64,000 nt of DNA from DASZBX01 sp035943635 (GTDB lineage Bacteria; Actinomycetota; Actinomycetes; Streptomycetales; Catenulisporaceae): NCBI GenBank assembly GCA_035943635.1, contig DASZBX010000096.1:1-64000 (forward strand). Direction: 5' to 3'. Position numbers and translations under genes: made by a program. The notes under the pieces were generated by a model. That model did not search any database. It was given only the letters and a program-made list of their open reading frames with translations, and had not been told where the DNA came from. Below are positions 43,569-50,792 of the stretch, piece by piece (position 1 is the stretch's first letter; the number at the start of each line of letters is the position of its first letter).

Positions 43569-43590
43569 TTTGCCCGGGGTACTCGGCAAA
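43569..43590. promoter_or_regulatory. Inverted repeat TTTGCC-N10-GGCAAA before the YihY-type gene
   Basis: Perfect 6-bp arms with a 10-nt spacer lie about 55 bp upstream of the GTG start. A possible -10 element GATTAT follows at about 43614. It is a candidate operator for the next gene. Confidence 0.45.
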
Positions 43591-43643
43591 TCCGGGGCCG
43601 AGGCGCTAGCGTGGATTATCGACGCGCCGAGAGAGGTTGACCT

Positions 43644-44819
43644 GTGGCCGTGGAGACTTCCCCCATGATCGCGACGGCGGACGACGAGCCGCCGCACCCT
43701 GCCCCCGGCACCCGTCCGAGTTCCGTTTCCGACCCCGGCTTCGCCCGCGGCCCCGCCCCCACGGCAGCCGCCGGCAGCGTTCCCGCGACGGCCGCGGTCA
43801 CCGCCGCCGGGACGCCGGCCGATCCCGCTCCCGCCGCGGTGCCCGGCCCGGCCGCGCAGCCCGAGCCCGAGGTTGCTCCCGAGACGGCTCCCGGCCCGGA
43901 CTCCGGGCCGCAGACCGAGCCGATGCCGCGGCTGCGGGCCTGGCGGCTGTTCTGCCTGGACGTGTGGTTCATCGGCCGGCGCTGCCACCGGGACTCGATC
44001 CGGATCGAGCTGATGCACCGGGCGCTCGGGTTCGCCGCGCTCGGCTTCGTCACCCTGGTCCCGCTGCTGATAGTGATCGCCGCGGCCGCCCCGCTGGACG
44101 GGCACACGTTCCCGACCTGGGTCGCGGTCGGGCTCGGGCTGACCGGGAACTCGGCCGACGCGGTGCGCAACCTGTTCGGCCCGCCCGGCCGGGTGCTGTC
44201 GACCACCACCGCGCTGAGCCTGGCCGTGCTGGCGGTGTTCGGCCTGTCCTTCGCCACCTCGGTGCAGGTCGGCTTCGAGCGGATCTGGGAGCTGACCCCG
44301 GCCCGCTGGTACTCGGTCTGGCGCCGGGTGGTCTGGCTGGCCGTGCTGATCGGCTACATCCTGGGCAGCGCGGACCTGGTCGAACTGTTGCACGGGGTCT
44401 GGTACCTGAGCGCCGCGCAGCTGGTGTTGAGCATGGCCAGTTCCACGGCGTTCTTCTGGTGGTCGGCCCGGTTCCTGTTGGACGGCCGGATCGGCTGGCG
44501 CACCCTGTTCCCGGGCGCGGTGCTGACCGTGCTGGGCCTGGTCGGGCTGCGGATCTTCTCGGCCGTGCTGTTCTCCCCGATGATCATCTCCAGCGCGCTG
44601 ACCTACGGCGCGATCGGCACGGTCCTGGTGGTCGTGTCCTGGCTGATCGGGGTCGGCTTCGTCATCTTCGGCGGCGCGATGTGCGGCCGGGCGCTGGCCG
44701 AGGCGCGCTCCATCCCGCCGCGGCTGTCGGCCGCGCGCACCTGCACCTGCGGGGCGGCCGGGGCCGCGGCGAGCGAGCCCGCGAACACCACTCGTCCGGC
44801 CCAAGATCACGGACATTAG
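43644..44819 (+). CDS. YihY/BrkB-family (UPF0761) inner membrane protein
   Basis: This 391-aa protein starts at GTG 43644 with GAGAGAGG upstream. The first ~95 residues are an Ala/Pro-rich cytoplasmic tail. About six membrane helices (about 130-365) then show the family layout, ending ALTYGAIGTVLVVVSWLIGVGFVIFGGAM. The YihY/BrkB group was once annotated as RNase BN. The function is unknown; transport or envelope roles are proposed. The protein ends in a short Cys/Ala tail. It is outside the upstream operon because of the terminator at 43445. Confidence 0.8.
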   Translation: MAVETSPMIATADDEPPHPAPGTRPSSVSDPGFARGPAPTAAAGSVPATAAVTAAGTPADPAPAAVPGPAAQPEPEVAPETAPGPDSGPQTEPMPRLRAWRLFCLDVWFIGRRCHRDSIRIELMHRALGFAALGFVTLVPLLIVIAAAAPLDGHTFPTWVAVGLGLTGNSADAVRNLFGPPGRVLSTTTALSLAVLAVFGLSFATSVQVGFERIWELTPARWYSVWRRVVWLAVLIGYILGSADLVELLHGVWYLSAAQLVLSMASSTAFFWWSARFLLDGRIGWRTLFPGAVLTVLGLVGLRIFSAVLFSPMIISSALTYGAIGTVLVVVSWLIGVGFVIFGGAMCGRALAEARSIPPRLSAARTCTCGAAGAAASEPANTTRPAQDHGH

Positions 44820-44895
44820 GGATCTTCCCTGCGCGGGGTAGCGAAACCGCCCGAGATGTATACGCGCCGGGCGCGGCGTGCGAGAGTGGTTGTCC

Positions 44896-46647
44896 ATGAC
44901 GTCACAGGGGTGGAAGTCGCTGCTCACGCCGGAGAGCAGCGCGTTGGCGAGGTTCCGGGCGGATCAGGGCGCGTGGCGTGAGCTGGCTTTCGCGCAGCGG
45001 CAGGCAGCGTCGGGGGGTGGCGCGGGGCGGGTCGCGGACCCGGCCGCGGGGACCAGGACGGCCTTGCTATGGGCGATCCAGTACGACTGGCAGCCGGGGG
45101 ATCTGCCGCTGCTGCGCTACCTGTTGGCCCAGCAGGTTCTGGCGGCCGAACATGCTGGTGAGGGATCCAGCGCGTGGCTGGACGACCTGGCCCGGGCGGT
45201 GCGCCTGGTCGCCCGCGGGCGGGACGAGGGCGACGTCGCACAGTTGTATGACGCGGTGCGCCTGCTGGTGACGAATCCCGCCCAGACGGACCAGAGCTGG
45301 GTGGGGTATTACAGCCAGCTGGCCGCCTTGCAGTCCGGGGTCGGGGCCGGGCACGAAGACGTGGTGGACGCAAGTGCCGTCGCCGGTTCCGGCAGTGCGG
45401 CGAGAGCAGCCGAAGCGGGCGGCCCGGTTGGAGCGGGCGGATCAGTCGGAGCGGGTGGACAGCCCGGAGTCGGCGGACCGGCCGGAGCGGGCCGGCCGAC
45501 CGGAGCGGGCAGACATGCCGGAGCCGGCGGACCAGGAGCAGGCGGTCAGACTGGAGCACGCAGGCCAGGAACGAGCGGACCGGTCAGAGCGGGCACGGAA
45601 CCCGGCGGCGCGGTCGGCGGCGACCATCCCCGGTACTTCCAGCACATCGGCCTCGGCGAGCTGACCGGGCCGGGCGGGCCGGGGCGGCCGTCCGGGGCCA
45701 GCGTGCCGGGTGTCCTGGGCGACCCCACCCGGCTCGGTCCGGCCGGGCAGACCGCCTCGGCCGACTACGCCGGCGCGTATCCGGCCGGGCTGGACGAGCT
45801 CGGCGTGGCCGACGCGCTCGACCGGCTGGACGCGGCCGCCCGGCTCGGCCGGTCCGGCTCGTTCGACGCGTTCGCCGGCCCGCCCGAACAGCCCGGACCC
45901 GCCGAGCCCGAACCCGAGCCCGCGACCGGGCCGCTGGGCTGGCCGCAGCGCAGCCTGGAGCCGGCCACGCCGTACGTCGCCGCGCCGACCCCGGCCGGGC
46001 CGACCCTGCCGCTGCTCCCGCCGCCCCCGCCGCCGCCGCGCCGGCCGGCCGGGCCGGGGGCCGGGCTGCTGACCGAGCCGGCCGCCGACCGGAGCATCGA
46101 GAGCCAGGTCAGCCGGGCGTTCATGGCCGGCGGGGCGCAGCCGGCGGTCTCGGTGATCGGCGAGTGGGCGGCCAACCGGCCGGTGACCTACGAGTCGCTC
46201 AACACCCAGACCGAGCTGTACGCCTCGCTGGGCGAGTACGGCGCCGCCGCCGACGCGGCCCGCCGGCTGGTCGCGCTGCCCGACCCGGACCGGCCGGACC
46301 CGGACCTGGCCCGGTTCGACGCGCTGCGCCGGGTGGCCCGGCTGGAGCGGCAGTCCGGGAACATGGACGCGGCCTGGCGCTCGCTGACCGAGGCTCAGCA
46401 GGACCTGGCCGAGCACCCGCACTGGCGCGACCTGGGCCCGGGCCAGGCCCTGGCCACCGAGTTCTTCCTGCTGACCTCGGCCCTGGACCCGGAGGAGCCG
46501 CTGGCCCGGGCGGCGCTGAAGACCGGGGACAAGCTGGCCCGGAAGCTGGCCGCGCTGGACGAGTACCTGCGCCAGGTGGCCCTGCGCGCGGCCGAGCACT
46601 GCGCCGACGAGCGGTTGCGCCGCCGCTACGATCGCCCGATCGGCTGA
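44896..46647 (+). CDS. Unknown protein with Gly/Ala repeats and a TPR-like C-terminus
   Basis: From ATG 44896 the product is about 583 aa; a GTG six codons upstream is possible. The N-terminal ~140 residues are helical (SLLTPESSALARFRADQGAW). Residues about 165-245 are degenerate GAGG/GAGR repeats, which are also repetitive DNA. After a Pro-rich stretch the last ~190 residues form helical repeats (LNTQTELYASLGEYGAAADAA, ARLERQSGNMDAAWRSLTEA) resembling TPRs. There is no signal peptide or membrane helix. Probably a scaffold; family not recognised. Confidence 0.65.
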   Translation: MTSQGWKSLLTPESSALARFRADQGAWRELAFAQRQAASGGGAGRVADPAAGTRTALLWAIQYDWQPGDLPLLRYLLAQQVLAAEHAGEGSSAWLDDLARAVRLVARGRDEGDVAQLYDAVRLLVTNPAQTDQSWVGYYSQLAALQSGVGAGHEDVVDASAVAGSGSAARAAEAGGPVGAGGSVGAGGQPGVGGPAGAGRPTGAGRHAGAGGPGAGGQTGARRPGTSGPVRAGTEPGGAVGGDHPRYFQHIGLGELTGPGGPGRPSGASVPGVLGDPTRLGPAGQTASADYAGAYPAGLDELGVADALDRLDAAARLGRSGSFDAFAGPPEQPGPAEPEPEPATGPLGWPQRSLEPATPYVAAPTPAGPTLPLLPPPPPPPRRPAGPGAGLLTEPAADRSIESQVSRAFMAGGAQPAVSVIGEWAANRPVTYESLNTQTELYASLGEYGAAADAARRLVALPDPDRPDPDLARFDALRRVARLERQSGNMDAAWRSLTEAQQDLAEHPHWRDLGPGQALATEFFLLTSALDPEEPLARAALKTGDKLARKLAALDEYLRQVALRAAEHCADERLRRRYDRPIG

Positions 46648-46779
46648 GCGTGCGCACCATGGGCTTGGGCCGATCGGTCCCGCGGCGCGGCGCCGGGGCC
46701 GGGTCGGCCGCAGACTGGTTCTGCCGCCGGTCCGTCCGGTCCGGCGGCCGGACTGCGATCCACGAGGAGGCCGGTCGCG

Positions 46780-47190
46780 ATGACCGACAAGACAACACCG
46801 CCGCCGCAGGTGTGGCCGACCCTGCGGGCCCGGGACGCCCGCGGCCTGATCCGGTTCCTGGTCGACGCGTTCGGCTTCCAGGAGGCCGCCGTGTACGGCG
46901 AGGGCGAGCGGGTCGAGCACGCCGAGCTGGCCTGGCCGGAGGGCGGCGGGATCATGCTCGGCTCGGTGCAGGAGAGCGACGCGGCCGACGACTGGCCGCT
47001 GCGGCCGGGGACCTTCGGCGCGTACGTGGTCACGGCCGACCCGGACGCCGTGCACGCCCGGGCGGTGGCCGCCGGGGCCGAGATCACCTCGGGGCTGCAC
47101 GTGACCGACTACGGCTCCCGGGATTTCGCCGCCCGCGATCCGGAGGGCAACCGCTGGTCCTTCGGCACCTATGCCGGGGAGCCGCGCTAG
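46780..47190 (+). CDS. VOC-superfamily (glyoxalase/bleomycin-resistance-like) protein
   Basis: This 136-aa protein has two beta-alpha-beta-beta-beta modules: TLRARDARGLIRFLVDAFGF, AELAWPEGGGIMLGS, YVVTADPDAVHARAVAAGAE and RDFAARDPEGNRWSFGTY. GAGGAGG stands 8 nt before the ATG. A metal-binding His/Glu pair is plausible (HAELAW and the segment around GNRWSFG), but the substrate is unknown; members include lyases, dioxygenases and antibiotic-binding proteins. Confidence 0.82.
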   Translation: MTDKTTPPPQVWPTLRARDARGLIRFLVDAFGFQEAAVYGEGERVEHAELAWPEGGGIMLGSVQESDAADDWPLRPGTFGAYVVTADPDAVHARAVAAGAEITSGLHVTDYGSRDFAARDPEGNRWSFGTYAGEPR

Positions 47191-47225
47191 AGCCGGCGAG
47201 ACAGTACTCCGACATCTCCGCATGT

Positions 47226-47278
47226 CAGGACGCATATGTGCGCGGATGCCTGAATGCGCACGTGCGCATATGCCCTGA
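47226..47278. repeat. Long imperfect inverted repeat after the VOC gene
   Basis: The arms TCAGGACGCATATG...GCGC and GCGC...GCGCATATGCCCTGA share TCAGG/CCTGA and CATATG blocks with small offsets. Placed 36 bp after the VOC stop, it may be a transcription terminator or a relic insertion site. Confidence 0.5.
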
Positions 47279-47428
47279 CCTGGAAACTTTCTTCCCTCAG
47301 ACAACCTGCGCGGTGACCGGATTCATCCCGTCGGGGTGCCGCCGCGGTGCGCGGGCAGGCCGATCGGACCGGTAGGGTTCCCTCAGGCGCGTCGGACGCC
47401 TGGCTGATCGAGGGGATGGCAGAACCGG

Positions 47429-48343
47429 ATGAGTACCGAAGGCGGAACCAAGGCGATCGTGGCCGCGCTCGGCTCGAACCTGTCGATCGCGGCGGCGAAA
47501 CTGGTGGCGTTCGCGTTCAGCGGCTCCTCCTCGATGCTGGCCGAGGGCGTGCACTCGCTGGTCGACTCGGGCAATCAGGCGCTGCTGCTGATCGGCGGCA
47601 AGCGCTCGAGGCGGGCGGCCACCGAGGAGCACCCGTTCGGCTACGGCCGGGAGCGCTACGTCTACGGCTTCCTGGTCGCGGTGATGCTGTTCACCCTCGG
47701 CGGCCTGTTCGCCCTGTACGAGGGTTACGAGAAGGTGCGCAACCCGCACAAGCTGGACGACTGGGCGTGGCCGGTCGGCGTGCTGGTCTTCGCGATGGGC
47801 GCCGAGGGCTTCTCGCTGCGCACCGCGATCCGCGAGTCGAACGAACATCGGGGGAATAACAGCTGGGTGCAGTTCATCCGGCACGCCAAGGCCCCGGAGC
47901 TGCCGGTGGTGCTGCTGGAGGACACCGGCGCGCTGATCGGCCTGGCGCTGGCCGCGGTCGGCGTGGTGCTGAGCCTGATCACCGGCAGCGGGGTCTGGGA
48001 CGGCATCGGCACCCTGTGCATCGGCGCGCTGCTGGTGGTGATCGCCGTGATCCTGGCCATCGAGATCAAGAGTCTGCTGCTGGGCGAGGGCGCCGGGCCG
48101 GAGCAGGTGCGCCGGATCCGGGCCGCGCTGACCGACGGCGAGACGGTCACCTCGGTGATCCACCTGCGCACGATGCACCTGGGCCCGGAGGAACTCCTGG
48201 TGGCGGCGAAGATCGGGGTGCGGCACGACGACACCGCGCTCGCGGTCGCCAAGGCCATCGACGGCGCCGAGCTGCGGGTCCGCACGGCCGTGCCGACCGC
48301 CCGGGTGATCTACCTGGAGCCGGACATCGAGCGCCGCGGCTGA
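47429..48343 (+). CDS. Cation diffusion facilitator (CDF) family transporter
   Basis: This is a 304-aa transporter with six membrane helices. TM2 carries LAEGVHSLVDSGNQALLLIG and TM5 EDTGALIGLALAA. These are the acidic/His positions of the metal site, here with E-H-D in TM2 and E-D in TM5, as in the YfiF/SLC30A9-like branch. The HPFGYGRERY loop follows TM2. The C-terminal cytoplasmic domain (about 220-304) resembles the metal-sensing ferredoxin-like fold. It probably exports Zn, Co or another divalent cation in exchange for protons. No regulator is adjacent. Confidence 0.9.
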   Translation: MSTEGGTKAIVAALGSNLSIAAAKLVAFAFSGSSSMLAEGVHSLVDSGNQALLLIGGKRSRRAATEEHPFGYGRERYVYGFLVAVMLFTLGGLFALYEGYEKVRNPHKLDDWAWPVGVLVFAMGAEGFSLRTAIRESNEHRGNNSWVQFIRHAKAPELPVVLLEDTGALIGLALAAVGVVLSLITGSGVWDGIGTLCIGALLVVIAVILAIEIKSLLLGEGAGPEQVRRIRAALTDGETVTSVIHLRTMHLGPEELLVAAKIGVRHDDTALAVAKAIDGAELRVRTAVPTARVIYLEPDIERRG

Positions 48344-48550
48344 CCTGCGGCGCCTGATTCACCGGCCGAGCGTCTGAGCCGAGTGTCTGATCTACCTACA
48401 TAACGCCGTGAATGATGCATAAGAGCGTTTACGTGCATATAGTTCCCTCACCCCGGGCGCCCGCGGCGAGGAACTCGCTCCGTCTGCGGCGTGCGCGGCG
48501 TCCGCAGCACGAGCAGTGGCGTCCCGCCGAAGTCCGAGCTGGAGGTCCGC
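48344..48550. other. Intergenic region after the CDF gene
   Basis: An AT-rich stretch (about 48394-48445) with ATGCAT and GTGCATATAG elements stands out and may hold a promoter for the small downstream frame. No gene is supported here. Confidence 0.4.
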
Positions 48551-48685
48551 GTGCCGCAATTGATCAGCATCCGTACTACGGGACGCGGCCGCAGCGGCGG
48601 TCGCGGCGGCATCCGGACCACCACCTACGTGAAGACCCGCACGATCACCCGACCCGGCCCGGCCGTCGCGCCGCGGGTCGGCTGA
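48551..48685 (+). CDS. Putative 44-aa basic protein
   Basis: GTG 48551 is preceded by GGAGGT at 4-nt spacing, one of the best ribosome binding sites in the window. The product (VPQLISIRTTGRGRSGGRG, then IRTTTYVKTRTITRPGPA) is very basic and rich in Thr/Arg/Gly. No Asp or Glu is present. It ends 6 bp before the convergent receptor gene. It could be a small nucleic-acid-binding or ribosomally processed peptide; coding status is uncertain. Confidence 0.42.
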   Translation: MPQLISIRTTGRGRSGGRGGIRTTTYVKTRTITRPGPAVAPRVG

Positions 48686-48691
48686 GCCGGG

Positions 48692-49330
48692 TCATGCACG
48701 GACGGTCCCGGTCCGGTCGCGGGCCCGGCGAACCAGATCTGCGGGCGCGGTCCGCGGGCGCAGGGCGGGCAGGAACAGCAGCCAGAGGTCGGCCACCCGC
48801 TGCTCGATCCGGGCCCGCCCGTCGAGGGCGTCCGAGACAGTGTGCGTGCCGAAGAACGCGCAGACCAGCACACTGGCAGCGGCGGCGCAGTCCACGTCCG
48901 GGGCGACGTCGCCCTGGTCCCGACCCTGCTCCAGCAGCGCCTGGACGGTGTCGATCCAGCCGACGAACGGCACCGGCAGCGGGGCCCGGATCGCCTTGCG
49001 CTCGGTCCACAGCCGGGAGCCGGCCCGGACCAGGATGTCGTCCCGGAACGCCCGGGCCACCTCGAAGCCGAGGAAGACCAGCTTGTCCAGGGCGGGCGCG
49101 GGCGAGGCCGCGATCCGCCCGATCAGCGGCGGCCAGCCGGCGAAGTGCTCCTCGACCACGGCGACCGCCAGGTTCTCCTTGTTGGCGTAGTGGAAGTAGA
49201 CCGCCCCGCTGGTCAGCCCGGACCGGCGGCTGATGTCGCTGATGCTGGTGCCGGCGAAGCCGTGCTGTTCGAACAGGTGCGCCGCCGACCGCAGCAGCAG
49301 CTCCCGGGTCGCTTCGGCCCGTTCCTGCAT
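48692..49330 (-). CDS. ArpA/ScbR-type gamma-butyrolactone receptor (TetR family)
   Basis: This 212-aa repressor has an N-terminal HTH (TRELLLRSAAHLFEQHGFAG, then ISRRSGLTSGAVYFHYANKENLA) with the FHY...K/E motif typical of butyrolactone receptors. The C-terminal ligand domain has VRAGSRLWTERKAI and AFFGTHTVSDALDGRA, resembling ScbR/ArpA. ATG 49330 has GGAGG about 12 nt upstream; the longer frame to 49438 would cover the operator. It is divergent from an AfsA-type synthase, the classic arrangement, so it should repress that promoter until the autoregulator accumulates. Confidence 0.85.
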   Translation of the reverse strand: MQERAEATRELLLRSAAHLFEQHGFAGTSISDISRRSGLTSGAVYFHYANKENLAVAVVEEHFAGWPPLIGRIAASPAPALDKLVFLGFEVARAFRDDILVRAGSRLWTERKAIRAPLPVPFVGWIDTVQALLEQGRDQGDVAPDVDCAAAASVLVCAFFGTHTVSDALDGRARIEQRVADLWLLFLPALRPRTAPADLVRRARDRTGTVRA

Positions 49331-49440
49331 GGTCTGTCCGGTACCTCCGCGCTGCGCCACCCGGGCGATATTAGCAGCGGGGTACCCCGATATGTGCCCG
49401 TTCGCCCACTTCGCGAGTTGAGCGGCCATTACATTCATGC
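49331..49440. promoter_or_regulatory. Divergent promoter with palindrome CGGGGTACCCCG
   Basis: The 110-bp region between receptor and synthase starts holds a perfect 12-bp palindrome CGGGGTACCCCG (49378-49389) flanked by CGATATT and CGATATG, plus a second GGTACC at 49340. It does not match the AT-richer consensus of Streptomyces autoregulatory elements closely, but is the best operator candidate by position. Confidence 0.55.
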
Positions 49441-50427
49441 ATGAACTTTTCGCCGATCCTGGAGACCAGGGCGCTGAACCGCTCGACCCTGCTCGCGCGC
49501 GACCTGGTGCACCGCACCGCGCTCGCCGAGGTCCTGCTCACGGACGTCCGGCCGGACCGGGAGCACACGTTCACGGCCGCCGCCCAGTGGGCCCGCTCGC
49601 ACCCGACCTTCGACCGCGCCGGGGACGGCCGGCACAATCCGCTGCTGGTGGCCGAGACGATGCGCCAGCTCGGCATCTGCATCCCGGCCCAGTTCTATCC
49701 GGTGCCGCCGGGTGCGCGCTTCCTGATCGAGGAGCTCGCCTTCTCGCTCGACGCCGCGGCCGAACCGCGGGCCGGGTACGGCGGTTCGGAGCTGACCTGC
49801 GGGGTCCTGGTCGACGTGCTCCAGGCCGGGTCTGCGGGCATGGTGCAGCGGCTGCGGCTGACCGTGCGGTATCACGCCGAGGGCCGGGAGTTCGCGCAGG
49901 CCGACGGGATCGCCCGCTTCCTGCCGCCGGCCGCCTACGCGGCGGTCCGCAGCCGCCGGTGCGGAATCAGTGCCATGCCACTGCAGTCACTGTCGCCGGA
50001 GTCGCAGACGTCGAAAACACCGACGCCGGCCGTCCACCTCACCCGGCCCGCCACGGCCGACCCGACGCTCCTCGGCCTCGCCCGACACCAGGACCTGCTG
50101 ATCGGATTGGACTCAGACGACCGCATCCGGCTGGTACCGGCCGACCCGTTCCACCCGTTCTTCTATGACCACTTCAGCGACCACGTCCCGGGCATGGTCC
50201 TGATCGAGGCGGTCCGCCAGGCGGCATTGCATCGAGCCGCCGCGCCCGGCTGGCGGATGGCCGCGTGCGCTCTACGGGCCCTGAGTTTCACCGAGCCCGA
50301 TCCGCCGGCCGAGATCGTGTGCGCGGTCACCGGATCGGTCGCCGACTTCGAGGTCCGCCAGTTCGGCGCCGCGACCGCGGTCGGCTCGCTGCACTTCGAG
50401 CCGCAGCGGGCTTGGGGGCAACCGTAG
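49441..50427 (+). CDS. afsA: AfsA/ScbA-type gamma-butyrolactone biosynthesis protein
   Basis: This 328-aa protein has two tandem hotdog (A-factor) domains. The first (about 20-165) has DLVHRTALAEVLLTDVRPDRE, FTAAAQWARSHPTFD and LLVAETMRQLGICI. The second (about 210-320) has VHLTRP, FYDHFSDHVPGMVLIEAVRQAA and CALRALSFTEPDPP. AfsA condenses a beta-ketoacyl chain with dihydroxyacetone phosphate, the first step to a gamma-butyrolactone signal. The two domains and motifs match the family along the full length. It is divergent from the ArpA/ScbR-like receptor. No BprA-type reductase or antibiotic cluster is seen nearby. Confidence 0.9.
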   Translation: MNFSPILETRALNRSTLLARDLVHRTALAEVLLTDVRPDREHTFTAAAQWARSHPTFDRAGDGRHNPLLVAETMRQLGICIPAQFYPVPPGARFLIEELAFSLDAAAEPRAGYGGSELTCGVLVDVLQAGSAGMVQRLRLTVRYHAEGREFAQADGIARFLPPAAYAAVRSRRCGISAMPLQSLSPESQTSKTPTPAVHLTRPATADPTLLGLARHQDLLIGLDSDDRIRLVPADPFHPFFYDHFSDHVPGMVLIEAVRQAALHRAAAPGWRMAACALRALSFTEPDPPAEIVCAVTGSVADFEVRQFGAATAVGSLHFEPQRAWGQP

Positions 50428-50466
50428 GCAGGGCTTTGATGCCGGTTGTGCGCGCATTCGGCCGGG

Positions 50467-50703
50467 TCAGTTGCTCGCGAGTGCGGCGGGTGGTCCGTCG
50501 GCGGCCGGTTCGGCCACCGCCGCGGCCGCGCCGGGCCGGCTGGGCTTGGGTCTGCGCGGTTCGCGTACCCCGGCGCCGCCGTCGTCGGGACCCGACTCGC
50601 CGGGCCGCGGGTCGGTGCCGTCCTGGTCGCGCAGGAAACGTTCCAGGTCACGGCCGCTGCCTGCGCCGACTTTGACTTTTCTGGGTCTTCTCTTGAATGC
50701 CAT
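50467..50703 (-). CDS. Small basic-start hypothetical protein
   Basis: This 78-aa protein begins MAFKRRPRKVKVGAGSGRDL and has a central GVREPRRPKPSRPG motif seen in short actinobacterial proteins, then an Ala/Pro tail. A weak GAAGG lies too close to the ATG for a good ribosome binding site, so the mRNA may be leaderless. Its end is 39 bp after the convergent AfsA stop. Function unknown. Confidence 0.55.
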   Translation of the reverse strand: MAFKRRPRKVKVGAGSGRDLERFLRDQDGTDPRPGESGPDDGGAGVREPRRPKPSRPGAAAAVAEPAADGPPAALASN

Positions 50704-50792
50704 GCCTTCGACGGTACGCTTTGTCCGTGTTCTGAGCGCGGGCCTCGCATTGTGCGGGGCCCGCGCTCGATTCTCCGTGGTGGCCTGAACCG

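Noticed and set aside
48692..50427. Edge of an antibiotic biosynthetic cluster
   Set aside because: The butyrolactone pair is present, but no PKS, NRPS, terpene or tailoring genes are found on either side within the window.
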